From Roseitranquillus sp963709765 (lineage in GTDB: Bacteria > Pseudomonadota > Alphaproteobacteria > Rhodobacterales > Rhodobacteraceae): a stretch of DNA of 64,000 nt. The DNA is taken from the NCBI GenBank assembly GCA_963709765.1, contig CAVPXL010000002.1:218678-282677 (forward strand), in the 5' to 3' direction. The notes below the pieces were generated by a model that saw only the letters and a list, made by a program, of their open reading frames with translations, had not been told where the DNA came from and did not search any database. Shown here in pieces: positions 25,147 through 35,137 of this stretch (position 1 is the stretch's first letter; every line of letters begins with the position of its first letter). A program made the position numbers and the translations under genes.

Positions 25147-27549
25147 TCAAGGAGTGGAGCGACCCGTCGCCGCCGCTTCTGCCTTCGCGACGGATTGCTT
25201 CACGGCAAGGAAACTGTCGGGCGTAACAGAGATGGAGTCGATTCCCGCTTCCACCAGAACCCGTGCGAAATCCGGATAGTTGCTCGGCGCCTGGCCACAA
25301 AAACCCACCTTTGCGCCCGCATTGTGCGCGTGCTCGATCACATGCCTGATCATCCAGCCAACTGCCGCGTGGCGTTCATCGAACAGAGCCGCAAGCCGAT
25401 CGCTGTCCCGGTCGATGCCCAGGGTCAATTGCGTGAGATCGTTGGACCCGATCGAGAACCCGTCGAACCGCTGGGCGAACGCTTCCGCGAGTACTACATT
25501 GGACGGAATCTCGCACATCACATAGACTTGGAGACCGTCCTTGCCGCGGCGCAAACCCTCTTCCGCCATAACCTCGAGAACCCGGTCGCCCTCCTCCGGG
25601 GTCCGGCAGAACGGGATCATCACGATGACGTTGTCGAACCCCAGCTGGTCCCGCAATCGCTTGATGGCGCGGCACTCCAGGGCAAATCCCGCGCGGTATT
25701 CTTCGGAATAGTACCGCGACGCGCCACGGAAGCCGATCATCGGATTCTCTTCATGTGGTTCGAACTGCCGTCCGCCCAGAAGATCCGCGTATTCGTTGGT
25801 CTTGAAATCGCTCATCCGCACGATGACAGGCGCAGGATACCGGAAGGCAGCGATCCGGCTGAGTCCCATCGCCAGATGTTCGACGAAATAGTCGGCCTTG
25901 TCGGCGTAGCCCCGCGTCAATTCCTCGATCGCGGCTTTGTCCGCCTCGTCCACGAGCCGGTCGAAGTGAAGAAGCGCCATCGGATGGACCCTGATCGTGT
26001 TCGAGATGACGAATTCCATCCGGGCCAGCCCGACACCGTCAGCCGGCAGGCGCCACCAGCGCGCCGCGGCGGCTGGATTCGCGAGGTTCAGCATGACCTT
26101 CGTCTCGGTATCCGGCACGTCCGCAAGGTCGAGCTCCTCCACCGTAAAGTCGGCCAGGCCCTGATAGACGAAACCCTCGTCGCCCTCTGCGCAGGAGACC
26201 GTGATCTCCTGCTGGTCATGTAGCACATGGGTCGCGTCACCGCTCCCGACTATGGCAGGCACGCCCAGCTCACGGCTCACGATCGCTGCGTGGCTCGTCC
26301 GGCCCCCATGATCGGTCACGATAGCCGCCGCGCGCTTCATGATCGGGACCCAGTCGGGATCCGTCGTCGAGGTCACAAGCACGGCTCCGTCGACGAATCG
26401 ATCGATCTGCGCGGCGTTCTCGATCAGGCAGACCTGCCCTGTCGCGACGGCTTCCCCCACGCTCAGCCCTGTCACCAATGCGCGGCCATGGCTCCCGATC
26501 CGATAGCTCTTCAGGGCGCCGGCCGCGGTTCGCGACTGGACCGTCTCGGGACGTGCCTGCACGATGAACAGCTCGCCCGTCTCTCCGTCCTTCGCCCACT
26601 CCATGTCCATCGGACAGCCGTAATGCCCCTCGATCAACACCGCTTGCCGGGCGAGATCCAACACCTCGTCGTCGGTCAGGACGAAGCGGCCCCGCTCGGC
26701 CTTCGAGGTGGGAACGTTCTTTGTCATCCGGGCGCCGTCTCCGGCGTAGATCATCTTGCGCTCTTTCGAGCCGAGCTTGCGCTCAAGGATCGGCACCAGG
26801 CCCGGGCGATCGAGAAAGGGCTTGTACACCTGGAACTCGTCCGGCGTCACGGCGCCCTGAACGACGTTTTCGCCCAGGCCCCAGGCGCCGTTCACCAGAA
26901 CGACCTTGTCAAAGCCCGATTCCGTGTCGAGCGAGAACATGACGCCGGACGAGCTCAGATCGGAGCGAACCATCCGCTGCACCCCGACGGAGAGAGCCAC
27001 CTGCTCGTGATCAAACCCTTTGGTATGGCGATAGCTGATCGCCCTGTCGGTGAAGAGCGACGCATAGCACGCCCGACAGGCCTGCAGCAGCTCCGCCTCT
27101 CCCGTGACATTGAGGAACGTCTCCTGCTGTCCTGCAAAGCTCGCATCCGGCAGGTCCTCGGCTGTCGCGCTCGATCTCACGGCGACGGATGGATCGGTTT
27201 CTGATCGATCATCGCCCAACGCGCGATAGGCCGCTCGGATCTGCGCTTCGATCTCCTCTGGCCAGTCCCCGGCAATGATCGCGGACCGGATCTCGGCACC
27301 GACCGAATGCAGGGTTGCCTTGCCCGCATTCCACGCCTCGACCCGGTCACGGATCAGGTCGGATAATCCGTTCGCTTCGATGAACTGCCGGTAGGCGTCC
27401 GCTACCGTCGCAAAACCGTTCGGCACGCGGATACCGACCCCGCCGAGCGACGCGACCATCTCGCCGAGTGACGCGTTCTTGCCGCCGACCAGCCCCACAT
27501 CGCCTCGTGAGAGATCCTTGAACCAGATGACATATTCGCTCGCACTCAT
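25147..27549 (-). CDS. ppsA: Phosphoenolpyruvate synthase (pyruvate, water dikinase)
   Basis: 800-aa enzyme converting pyruvate, ATP and water to PEP, AMP and phosphate for gluconeogenesis. N-terminal ATP-grasp domain (VGGKNASLGEM, VAVRSSATAEDLPDASFAGQ), central phosphohistidine domain with HGGRTSHAAIVSRELG (catalytic His), and a C-terminal PEP-binding barrel (IPFCRTPEEG, SIGSNDLTQLTLGIDRDS, VGFCGQAPSN with the active-site Cys). Length matches the E. coli enzyme. ATG 27549 has GAGGGG about 7 bases upstream and is preferred to GTG 27567. Monocistronic, between tRNA-Ala and gcvP. Confidence 0.95.
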   Translation of the reverse strand: MSASEYVIWFKDLSRGDVGLVGGKNASLGEMVASLGGVGIRVPNGFATVADAYRQFIEANGLSDLIRDRVEAWNAGKATLHSVGAEIRSAIIAGDWPEEIEAQIRAAYRALGDDRSETDPSVAVRSSATAEDLPDASFAGQQETFLNVTGEAELLQACRACYASLFTDRAISYRHTKGFDHEQVALSVGVQRMVRSDLSSSGVMFSLDTESGFDKVVLVNGAWGLGENVVQGAVTPDEFQVYKPFLDRPGLVPILERKLGSKERKMIYAGDGARMTKNVPTSKAERGRFVLTDDEVLDLARQAVLIEGHYGCPMDMEWAKDGETGELFIVQARPETVQSRTAAGALKSYRIGSHGRALVTGLSVGEAVATGQVCLIENAAQIDRFVDGAVLVTSTTDPDWVPIMKRAAAIVTDHGGRTSHAAIVSRELGVPAIVGSGDATHVLHDQQEITVSCAEGDEGFVYQGLADFTVEELDLADVPDTETKVMLNLANPAAAARWWRLPADGVGLARMEFVISNTIRVHPMALLHFDRLVDEADKAAIEELTRGYADKADYFVEHLAMGLSRIAAFRYPAPVIVRMSDFKTNEYADLLGGRQFEPHEENPMIGFRGASRYYSEEYRAGFALECRAIKRLRDQLGFDNVIVMIPFCRTPEEGDRVLEVMAEEGLRRGKDGLQVYVMCEIPSNVVLAEAFAQRFDGFSIGSNDLTQLTLGIDRDSDRLAALFDERHAAVGWMIRHVIEHAHNAGAKVGFCGQAPSNYPDFARVLVEAGIDSISVTPDSFLAVKQSVAKAEAAATGRSTP

Positions 27550-27694
27550 CGTCTGCCCCTCGATCACGTTTCACGAGCAGCTTGAGCACAGGTGCTTGGA
27601 GCCCACATTGATGCCGGTCAAAGCGCCAAAGATAGATCAGCGAACGACCCCGCGAACGGTACCCGAGAGGTCGTTTGCCGAAAGACCGGGGCGT

Positions 27695-30535
27695 TTACTC
27701 CGCCGCTTCCTGGTAGGCCTCGAGCGGCGGACAGGTGCAGACGAGGTTTCTGTCCCCGAAGGCGTTGTCGACGCGATTGACCGGCGGCCAGTACTTGTCG
27801 ACCCGGAACGCCCCTGCCGGGAAACAGCCGGCTTCGCGCGAATAGGGACGATCCCATTCGCCAACCAGGTCCTCGACCGTGTGCGGCGACCGGCGAAGCG
27901 GGCTCTGGTCCGCGGCTATCTCCCCGTTTTCGACGGCCCGGATCTCGTCACGGATCGCCAGCATCGCGTCGCAGAAGCGGTCCAGCTCGGCCTTGGTTTC
28001 GCTTTCGGTCGGCTCGACCATCAGCGTTCCGGCCACAGGCCAGCTCATCGTCGGGGCGTGAAATCCGTTGTCGACAAGACGCTTGGCGATGTCGTCGACG
28101 GTGACACCGGCCTCTGCGAAGGGCCGCGTATCCAGGATGCACTCGTGCGCGACGCGGTCGTTGCGGCCGCGAAACAGGACCTCGAATGCACCGTGCAGCC
28201 GCGCCGCGATGTAGTTCGCGTTCAGGATCGCGGCTTTCGTCGCCTGGGTCAGCCCCGCCCCGCCCATCATCAGGCAATAGGCCCATGAAATCGGCAGGAT
28301 CGACGCGCTTCCGTAGGGTGCCGCGCTGACCGGCCCTTCGCGCCCGCCTGTCATCGGATGACCTGGCAGGAACGGCGCGAGATGTGCCTTGACCCCGATC
28401 GGCCCCATGCCCGGCCCCCCGCCGCCATGCGGGATGCAGAATGTCTTGTGGAGGTTGAGATGACTGACATCCGCACCGATCTCGCCCGGCTTCGCGATCC
28501 CCACCAGCGCGTTCAGGTTGGCGCCGTCCAGATAGACCTGACCACCGTGTTCATGCGTGATCTCGCAGACCTCGCGAACCGTTTCCTCGAACACTCCGTG
28601 GGTGGATGGGTAGGTGATCATGCAGGCCGCCAGATCATTCCCGGCCGCCTCGGCCTTGGCACGGAAGTCGGCGACGTCGATGTCACCGTTCTCCGCGGCC
28701 TTCACGACGACGACCTTCATGCCGCACATCTGGGCACTGGCCGGGTTCGTGCCGTGCGCCGATGTCGGGATCAGACAGATCCGGCGTTCCTCGCCGCGCG
28801 CCCGGTGGAAGGCCATGATGGTCAGCAGTCCGGCATACTCGCCCTGCGCGCCCGAGTTCGGCTGCATGGACATGGCGTCGTAGCCGGTAATTTCACACAG
28901 CCGCGCCGAAAGATCGTCGATCAGTTCGCGGTAGCCTTCGGTTTGCCGCTCTGGCGCGAAGGGGTGGATGTTCGCGAATTCCGGCCAGCTGATCGCGTTC
29001 ATTTCTGCGGCGGCGTTCAACTTCATCGTACACGAGCCGAGCGGGATCATGGCCCGGTCGAGCGCGAGATCGCGATCCGCAAGGCGCCGCATGTAGCGCA
29101 TCATCTCGGTTTCCGCGCGGTTCATGTGAAAGACGGGGTGGGCCAGGTACTCGGTCGTCCGCACCAGCCCGTCTGGCAGGAAATACCCGTCGGCCACGTC
29201 GCCGTAGGACATTTCGAGGCCAAACGCCCGCCACACCGCCTCGACCAATTCGGGGCGGGTGGTCTCGTCGAGCGCTATGCCGATCCTGTCATCGCCCACC
29301 TTGCGCAGGTTTATGCGTCCGGCCTCGGCGGCGCGTATGATGACACCCTGCATCGGCCCCGCCTTCACGGTGACGGTATCGAAAAAGGCGGTCGGTTCGA
29401 CTTCGAAGCCGCCGGATCTCAGGCCGTTCACCAAGCGCGCCGCCTTCAGGTGAACCCGCTGCGCGATCGCCTTGAGACCTTCAGGCCCGTGGAACACCGC
29501 GTAGAACCCTGCCATCACCGCAAGCAGAGCCTGCGCCGTGCACACGTTCGACGTGGCCTTTTCACGGCGGATATGCTGTTCGCGAGTCTGCAGGGCGAGG
29601 CGGTAGGCCTTGTTCCCGCGCGCGTCGATCGAGACGCCGACGATGCGCCCCGGCATCGCGCGTTTCATCTCGTCGCGGCACGCCATGTACGCCGCATGCG
29701 GTCCACCGAACCCCATCGAGACGCCGAAACGCTGCATGGAGCCAACGGCGATATCGGCGCCCATCGCGCCTGGCTCCTTCAGAAGCGTCAGCGCCAGCGG
29801 ATCGGCGATGACGATCCCGATCGCATTCGCATCGTGAAGCTGCTCGATCGCCGCGCCGAAATCGCGAAGATGACCGTTCGTGCCGGGATACTGGAAGATG
29901 GCGCCAAAGACCGAACCGGGATCGAGCGCATCCGGAGTGCCGACGACGATCTCGATGCCGAGAGGCGCCGCGCGAGTCTGCATGACCGCGATGTTCTGGG
30001 GATGGCAGTTCTCGTCGACGAAGAAGGACTGCGCCTTCGACTTCGACTGCCGGTGCGCCATGGCCATCGCTTCCGCCGCCGCCGTCGCCTCATCGAGAAG
30101 CGACGCATTCGCCACCGGAAGCCCCGTCAGATCGCAAACCATTGTCTGGAAGTTCAGCAATGCCTCCAGCCGTCCCTGGCTGATTTCCGGCTGATACGGC
30201 GTGTAGGCGGTATACCACGCCGGGTTCTCCAGAATGTTCCGCTGGATCGCGGGCGGCGTCACGGTGCCGTACCACCCCATCCCGATCATCGTCGTGAACA
30301 CCTGATTCTTGCGCGCCGTCTGCCGCATCCGCCAGAGCAGCTCCCGCTCCGACATCGGCTCACCCGAAAGCGGCGCGGTTTGGCGGATCGAGGTCGGAAC
30401 CGTCTGATCGATCAGTTCGTCCAGCGATTCCACGCCGATGACAGATAGCATCGACGCCATCTCGGCCGGCGACGGACCAATGTGCCGGCGGTTGGCGAAA
30501 TCATAAGGGTCATAGTCGGTCGGGGTGAACGACAT
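27695..30535 (-). CDS. gcvP: Glycine dehydrogenase (decarboxylating), P-protein of the glycine cleavage system
   Basis: 946-aa PLP enzyme that decarboxylates glycine and transfers the aminomethyl group to lipoylated GcvH. N-terminal FANRRHIGPS, the C-half PLP site LHKTFCIPHGGGGPGMGPIGV with the Schiff-base Lys, and the family C terminus are complete. ATG 30535 has AGGAGG five bases upstream; further upstream in-frame sequence is out-of-frame gcvH. Last gene of gcvT-gcvH-gcvP, under the glycine riboswitch. Confidence 0.97.
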   Translation of the reverse strand: MSFTPTDYDPYDFANRRHIGPSPAEMASMLSVIGVESLDELIDQTVPTSIRQTAPLSGEPMSERELLWRMRQTARKNQVFTTMIGMGWYGTVTPPAIQRNILENPAWYTAYTPYQPEISQGRLEALLNFQTMVCDLTGLPVANASLLDEATAAAEAMAMAHRQSKSKAQSFFVDENCHPQNIAVMQTRAAPLGIEIVVGTPDALDPGSVFGAIFQYPGTNGHLRDFGAAIEQLHDANAIGIVIADPLALTLLKEPGAMGADIAVGSMQRFGVSMGFGGPHAAYMACRDEMKRAMPGRIVGVSIDARGNKAYRLALQTREQHIRREKATSNVCTAQALLAVMAGFYAVFHGPEGLKAIAQRVHLKAARLVNGLRSGGFEVEPTAFFDTVTVKAGPMQGVIIRAAEAGRINLRKVGDDRIGIALDETTRPELVEAVWRAFGLEMSYGDVADGYFLPDGLVRTTEYLAHPVFHMNRAETEMMRYMRRLADRDLALDRAMIPLGSCTMKLNAAAEMNAISWPEFANIHPFAPERQTEGYRELIDDLSARLCEITGYDAMSMQPNSGAQGEYAGLLTIMAFHRARGEERRICLIPTSAHGTNPASAQMCGMKVVVVKAAENGDIDVADFRAKAEAAGNDLAACMITYPSTHGVFEETVREVCEITHEHGGQVYLDGANLNALVGIAKPGEIGADVSHLNLHKTFCIPHGGGGPGMGPIGVKAHLAPFLPGHPMTGGREGPVSAAPYGSASILPISWAYCLMMGGAGLTQATKAAILNANYIAARLHGAFEVLFRGRNDRVAHECILDTRPFAEAGVTVDDIAKRLVDNGFHAPTMSWPVAGTLMVEPTESETKAELDRFCDAMLAIRDEIRAVENGEIAADQSPLRRSPHTVEDLVGEWDRPYSREAGCFPAGAFRVDKYWPPVNRVDNAFGDRNLVCTCPPLEAYQEAAE

Positions 30536-30594
30536 CGTGCCTCCTGCAGAACCCTGCGGCCCACGGGCCGGCAATCTCGAGGGCGGCCGCGCCG

Positions 30595-30951
30595 CTACTC
30601 GATGAACTTCTTGTACGCATCCTCGTCCATCAGTTCGTCCAGAACCGATGTGTCGTCGATCTTCATCTTGAAGAACCAGCCCGCCAATGCGTCGTCGTTG
30701 ACGCTTCCGGGATTCTCCACGACGGCTTCGTTGATCTCGACGACCTCGCCATCCAGCGGCGCCGAGATGTCCGATGCGGCCTTCACGCTCTCGATCACGG
30801 CCGCTTCGTCGCCCTTGATGAGCATCGCCCCCGTTTCGGGCAGCTCGATGAAGACGATATCGCCCAGTTGGCTCGCCGCGTGCTCGGTGATGCCGATCGT
30901 GACAATCTCGCCGTCCGCATCCAGCCATTCATGGTCTTCGGTAAACTTCAT
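30595..30951 (-). CDS. gcvH: Glycine cleavage system H protein
   Basis: 118-aa lipoyl carrier protein. The lipoylated lysine is in IESVKAASDISAP, and the N-terminal EDHEWLDADG and C-terminal WFFKMKID are typical. It shuttles the aminomethyl group between GcvP and GcvT. Nine bp after gcvT, 59 bp before gcvP. Confidence 0.96.
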   Translation of the reverse strand: MKFTEDHEWLDADGEIVTIGITEHAASQLGDIVFIELPETGAMLIKGDEAAVIESVKAASDISAPLDGEVVEINEAVVENPGSVNDDALAGWFFKMKIDDTSVLDELMDEDAYKKFIE

Positions 30952-30960
30952 CGCTGTCCT

Positions 30961-32075
30961 CTATCGTTTGTAATTTGCCGGGCGGAACGGAAGCTCCGCG
31001 ACCCTGACCGGCTGCCGTTTGCCGCGCAGTTCGGCGAACAATCGGGTGCCGACTTCGGCGCAGTTCGCCGGGACATAGCCCATGGAGATCGGCGCCTCGA
31101 CCGACGGCCCGAAACCGCCGGAGGTGATCGTTCCGCACGGCGCCTCCGCATCTTCGCTGTCGAAAAGGGCGACGCCAGCGCGCATGGGTGCGCGACCCTC
31201 GGGCCGCAACCCGACCCTTTTTCGCGCCGCGCCATCCTGCATCTCCCGAATGAGGCGATCGGCGCCAGGAAACCCGCCCTCGCGGGCGCCGCCGGCCTTT
31301 CGTGCCTTCTGGATCGACCAGGTGAGATCCGCCTCGACGGGGCTCGTGCCGGTGTCGATGTCGTTGCCGTAGAGACAGAGCCCCGCCTCGAGCCGCAGGC
31401 TGTCGCGCGCGCCCAAGCCGGCCAATTCGACGTCATCCATCTCCAGAAGCGCCTCGGCGAACGGTATCGCGTTTCGCGGCATCGACACTGATCTCGTATC
31501 CGTCTTCGCCGGTGTAACCGGATCGGGATATCCAGAGCTCGCCCCAGTCGGAGGGCTGGCGCGTGATGTCCATGAACTTCATGCCGGCGGCCTGCGGCAC
31601 CAGGCGCGCCAAGGCGGCTTCTGCGGCCGGACCCTGAAGCGCCAGAAGCGCGCGTCCCGAGACGGGCTCCGCGTCAGCACCCGTCAGGCCTTGCCGCATG
31701 TGGGCAATGTCCTCCGCCGCGCGAGAGGCGTTGACCACCAGAAAAAGCGCGTCGCCCCAATTGGCCACCATCAGATCGTCCAGGATGCCGCCATTCTCGT
31801 CGGTCAAGAGCGCATAGCGCTGACGCCCTTCCGCAAGCCCGACAATTGCCGCAGGCGTCAGCCGTTCGAGTGCGGCGGCCGGATCGTCACCGCGCAGGAT
31901 GACCTGCCCCATATGACTCACATCGAAAAGCGACGCGGCCCGTCGCGTGTGCAGATGCTCGGCCATAACGACCCGCCGGATACTGCAACGGCATCTCCCA
32001 GCCGGCGAAAGAAACCATCTTCGCGCCAAGCCGGGTATGGAGATCGTGCAGCGGTGTCCGTCTGTCGTCTGTCAT
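30961..32075 (-). CDS. gcvT: Aminomethyltransferase, T-protein (two frameshifts)
   Basis: Folate-dependent enzyme releasing ammonia and forming methylene-THF. Start MTDDRRTPLHDLH at ATG 32075; the frame changes first after MPLQYPAG (around 31969-31973; one extra base, expected ..PAGVMAEHLHTRRAASLFD..) and again at GYEISVDAA (one extra A in the run at 31472-31474, restoring AANAIPFAEALLEMDDVE). With both single bases removed the protein is 370 aa, exactly family length, with the folate-site region LFDVSHMGQ and the C-terminal LPFRPANYKR intact. Because downstream gcvH and gcvP are perfect, sequencing errors are the likely cause. Confidence 0.92.
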
Positions 32076-32135
32076 TCGTCCCTCGTCCGCAGCCGGCAGG
32101 ATCGGCCTATTCGCGGTACCTCGTCCGCACCGATA

Positions 32136-32287
32136 CCCCCTCTGTCCTTTCGCCTGAGATCGTTATCCCTTCGGCGGGCGCCTCGACGCCTCTCTCCAGA
32201 GTGTTCGACCCCGCGCAGGTCATTGAGCCTGAGAGTTTGCCGGGGCGTCTGTTCCCTCGGCACCGGCCGAAACCGGATTCTCCCCAC
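32136..32287 (-). promoter_or_regulatory. Tandem glycine riboswitch
   Basis: Upstream of gcvT the minus strand carries two consecutive glycine aptamers. The first contains GGGAGAATCC, GCCGAGGGAACAGACGCC and CAAACTCTCAGGC; the second CTCTGGAGAGAG, GCCGAAGGGATAACGATC, CTCAGGCGAAAGGACAGAGG. The short linker between them and the place 60 nt ahead of the start codon match known gcvT riboswitches, which turn on expression when glycine is high. Confidence 0.93.
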
Positions 32288-32369
32288 ACGAGACGTCAGG
32301 CACGCTACGGTGTGACGAAGCGGCGGGCAAGAACTTGCCTTGCCGTCGATTGCGCGCCAAGAAAACGCC

Positions 32370-32942
32370 ATGAGCGATCCCCTTTTCTTCGGGTACGGCA
32401 GTCTGGTGAACCGGCAGACCCATGGCAATGAACCGGCACGTCCGGCCGCCGTCAGGGGTTGGCGTCGCGCATGGCGGCACACGCCGCTTCGACGGGTAAG
32501 TTTCCTGACCGCAATCCCCTGCCCCGACACAATTCTCGACGGGCTCGTCGCACCGGTTCCGCTGGGCGACTGGCGAGCGCTCGATCAGCGCGAACATGCC
32601 TACGACCGCAATCCCTCGATCGCCCGGCTGCGGGCCTGCGGAACCGACGTTACGGCGGCGATCTACGCGATCCCGACCGAAAGGCACGCGGCACCGACGC
32701 AAGAGAGCCCCATCCTGCTGAGCTATCTCGATGCCGTCCTCCAGGGGTACTTTCAGGAGTTCGGTGCCGAAGGGGTGCGCCATTTCACCGATACGACCGA
32801 CGGATGGGAGGCGCCGATTCTCGACGATCGCAATGATCCGATCTATCCCCGCGCCACGACCCTTTCGGATGGGGAAAGACGCCTGATCAACAACGTTCTC
32901 GAGGACCTGGGCAAGGAAATCTCCGGCTCCCGGTCCGGCTGA
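32370..32942 (+). CDS. Gamma-glutamylcyclotransferase-like protein
   Basis: 190-aa cytoplasmic protein with the substrate-cradle motif FFGYGSLVNR at the N terminus, then VRGWRRAWRH and LDQREHAYDR; the glutamate in LDQREHAY sits where the catalytic acid of the family is expected. The family cyclises gamma-glutamyl amino acids to 5-oxoproline or acts on related amides. ATG 32370 is the start before MSDPLFFGYG. Divergent from the gcv riboswitch and convergent (adjacent stop) with gltX. Confidence 0.75.
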   Translation: MSDPLFFGYGSLVNRQTHGNEPARPAAVRGWRRAWRHTPLRRVSFLTAIPCPDTILDGLVAPVPLGDWRALDQREHAYDRNPSIARLRACGTDVTAAIYAIPTERHAAPTQESPILLSYLDAVLQGYFQEFGAEGVRHFTDTTDGWEAPILDDRNDPIYPRATTLSDGERRLINNVLEDLGKEISGSRSG

Positions 32943-34280
32943 TCAGCTTTCCGGCGCGGGCGGCAATGTCGGGCGAACCTGCATCATCTCCAGAACGTCG
33001 GCCATTTCCGGCCCTTTGGCACGCCCCGTCAGCGCGAGCCGCAGCGGCATGAAAAGGCCCCGCCCCTTGCGCCCCGTCGCTTCCTTCACCTGCGAGGTCC
33101 AGGTCGACCAGGTGCCGGAATCGTAGGGCGCATGACCAAGATATTCGAACGCCTGGGCTACGAAATCCTGGTCCTCGGTGGCGACAACTTTCGCGCCATC
33201 CCCTTGCAAGACACACCACCACTCGGCCAGCTCGGCGCGGGTTGCGATGTTCTCGCGCATCACTTCCCAGAAGCGCGGCGCGAGCTCCGGGGGCACGCCG
33301 ATCGCGTCGACGTCTGCTTTCACGGCGTCAAAAGGAAGCCGCTGGAGATATCGCGCGGTGAGCGGTGCCAGATCAGCGGGGTCAAACTTTGTCGGTGCGG
33401 CGCCGAACCGCGTAACGTCGAACCCCTCGATGAGGTCATCCAGGCCTTCGCGCAACTCAACCGGGTCGGCCGACCCCAGCCGGGCCATCAGGCTCAGGAG
33501 CGCCATCGGCTCAATACCACGCTCGCGCAGATCACGCAGCGCCAGGGTTCCGAGCCGTTTCGACAGCGCCTCGCCCTGCGGCCCGGTCAGCAGCGAATGA
33601 TGCGCAAACCGGGGCGCCTGGCCGCCGATCGCGTCGATGATCTGGATCTGGGTAGCGGTGTTGGTGATGTGGTCGGCGCCCCGCACCACGTCGCTCACAC
33701 CCATCTCCACGTCGTCCACGACGCTGGCGAGCGTGTAGAGAACCTGGCCGTCGCCGCGGATCAGCACCGGATCGCTGACGCTGGCCGCATCGATCGAGAC
33801 GGTCCCCAGAATTCCGTCGTCCCATTCGATGCGCTCGTGGTTGAGCTCGAACCGCCAATGGCCTCCCCTCTCGTCCCGCAGGCGCGCCTTTTCGGTGTCC
33901 GAAAGCGACAAGGCGGCGCGATCATAAACCGGAGGCCGGCCCATGTTGAGTTGCTTCTTGCGCTTGAGGTCGAGCTCCCCCGGCGTTTCGAATGCTTCAT
34001 AGAGGCGGCCGGCCGCGACCAGATCTTCCTTTGCCGCGATATACCGATCAAGGCGCTCGGATTGCCGTTCGACCCGATCCCATGTCAGGCCGAGCCACTC
34101 GAGGTCGCGCTTGATGGCATCGGCATATTCCTCCTTCGAGCGCTCCGGATCGGTGTCATCCAGCCGTAGGATGAAGGTGCCACCCGCCTTGCGCGCGATC
34201 AGAAAGTTGAAAAGCGCGGTGCGCAGATTGCCTACATGAAGATAGCCGGTCGGCGAGGGCGCAAATCGGGTGACGGTCAT
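32943..34280 (-). CDS. gltX: Glutamate--tRNA ligase
   Basis: 445-aa class I synthetase charging tRNA-Glu. HIGH-type motif SPTGYLHVGN at residue 9, KMSKS-type motif ALSKRLG at about 240, and the discriminating region RLDDTDPERSKEEYADAI. Shorter than the 470-aa E. coli enzyme, as in the second GltX paralogue found in many alphaproteobacteria. ATG 34280 follows AGGAGG by 7-8 bases. Confidence 0.95.
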   Translation of the reverse strand: MTVTRFAPSPTGYLHVGNLRTALFNFLIARKAGGTFILRLDDTDPERSKEEYADAIKRDLEWLGLTWDRVERQSERLDRYIAAKEDLVAAGRLYEAFETPGELDLKRKKQLNMGRPPVYDRAALSLSDTEKARLRDERGGHWRFELNHERIEWDDGILGTVSIDAASVSDPVLIRGDGQVLYTLASVVDDVEMGVSDVVRGADHITNTATQIQIIDAIGGQAPRFAHHSLLTGPQGEALSKRLGTLALRDLRERGIEPMALLSLMARLGSADPVELREGLDDLIEGFDVTRFGAAPTKFDPADLAPLTARYLQRLPFDAVKADVDAIGVPPELAPRFWEVMRENIATRAELAEWWCVLQGDGAKVVATEDQDFVAQAFEYLGHAPYDSGTWSTWTSQVKEATGRKGRGLFMPLRLALTGRAKGPEMADVLEMMQVRPTLPPAPES

Positions 34281-34343
34281 TCTTCGGCCTCCTTTGACGC
34301 GTCGCCCTTCCACAGCGCGCCGCACTTGTCCATATCTGCGCGC

Positions 34344-34745
34344 ATGGAGTGGGATGTCACGGCACCGGATCTTTCAACCGTCGAAGCGATGGCGCGCGCG
34401 GCCCTGGACGCGCTGCCCGGGCCTTTTCGCGCCGCGGCGAAGGACGTTCTCCTGCGTGTGGAGGAGTTCCCGCCCGAGGATATTCTGGATGATCTGCGTA
34501 TCGACGACGCCTTCGGCTTGACCGGACTCTACGACGGGGTGCCCATGACCGAAAAGTCGGTCATGGATCAGCCGGTGCAGCCCGATACCATCTGGCTATT
34601 CCGCCGGCCGATCCTTGATGAATGGGCGGACCGCGGAAACGTGACACTTGCGGCGCTCGTCGGTCATGTGACCATTCATGAACTCGCCCACCACTTCGGC
34701 TGGTCCGACGACGACATCGCCCGGATTGACCGCTGGTGGGAATGA
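34344..34745 (+). CDS. Zincin-like metallopeptidase family protein
   Basis: 133-aa protein ending with HELAHHFGWSDDDI, a HExxH zinc site, near the C terminus, as in the small bacterial zincin-like family found beside gltX and tRNA-related genes. N-terminal helices include DALPGPFRAAAKDVLLRVEEFP. No signal peptide. Divergent from gltX across 63 bp. Whether it has peptidase activity is not established. Confidence 0.75.
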   Translation: MEWDVTAPDLSTVEAMARAALDALPGPFRAAAKDVLLRVEEFPPEDILDDLRIDDAFGLTGLYDGVPMTEKSVMDQPVQPDTIWLFRRPILDEWADRGNVTLAALVGHVTIHELAHHFGWSDDDIARIDRWWE

Positions 34746-34763
34746 CCGACAGTCGGGTCGGCC

Positions 34764-35087
34764 TCAGATTCGGAAATCTTCCAGATTCCGACCGTCCGAG
34801 AGTTCTTCGTTCAGCCAATGCGGCTTGCGACCTTTGCCGGCCCAGGTCAGCGACGGATTGTCGGGATGACGAAACTTCGGCGCGCTGACCGACGCCTTCT
34901 TCTTGTTTCCGATGATCTCGTTGAGGTCCAGGCCGTGACGTCGCGCCACTTCCTGCATCTCGACCAGGGCGTCCTGCTTGCGGCGGTCCTGATAGGTGTC
35001 GAGCGCCTTCTTGACCTGTTTCTGAAGTGCCAAAAGATCTTCGCGTGACATTTGCTCGAGATCGTCGTTCATGACTGTGTTTCCCAT
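34764..35087 (-). CDS. H-NS histone family nucleoid-associated protein (HvrA-like)
   Basis: 107-aa DNA-binding protein: N-terminal coiled-coil oligomerisation region (LEQMSREDLLALQKQVKKALDTYQDRRKQDALVEMQEVARRHG) and C-terminal DNA-binding core SLTWAGKGRKPHWL, the TW.G.GR.P.W pattern of H-NS that reads the minor groove. Silences AT-rich DNA; the Rhodobacter homologue HvrA regulates photosynthesis and nitrogen genes. The start may instead be ATG 35072; neither has a strong ribosome site. Confidence 0.88.
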   Translation of the reverse strand: MGNTVMNDDLEQMSREDLLALQKQVKKALDTYQDRRKQDALVEMQEVARRHGLDLNEIIGNKKKASVSAPKFRHPDNPSLTWAGKGRKPHWLNEELSDGRNLEDFRI

Positions 35088-35137
35088 ACTACTCTATTGC
35101 GGCAGTATATGAGGCAACGAAAATCATTTTTCCAGAG

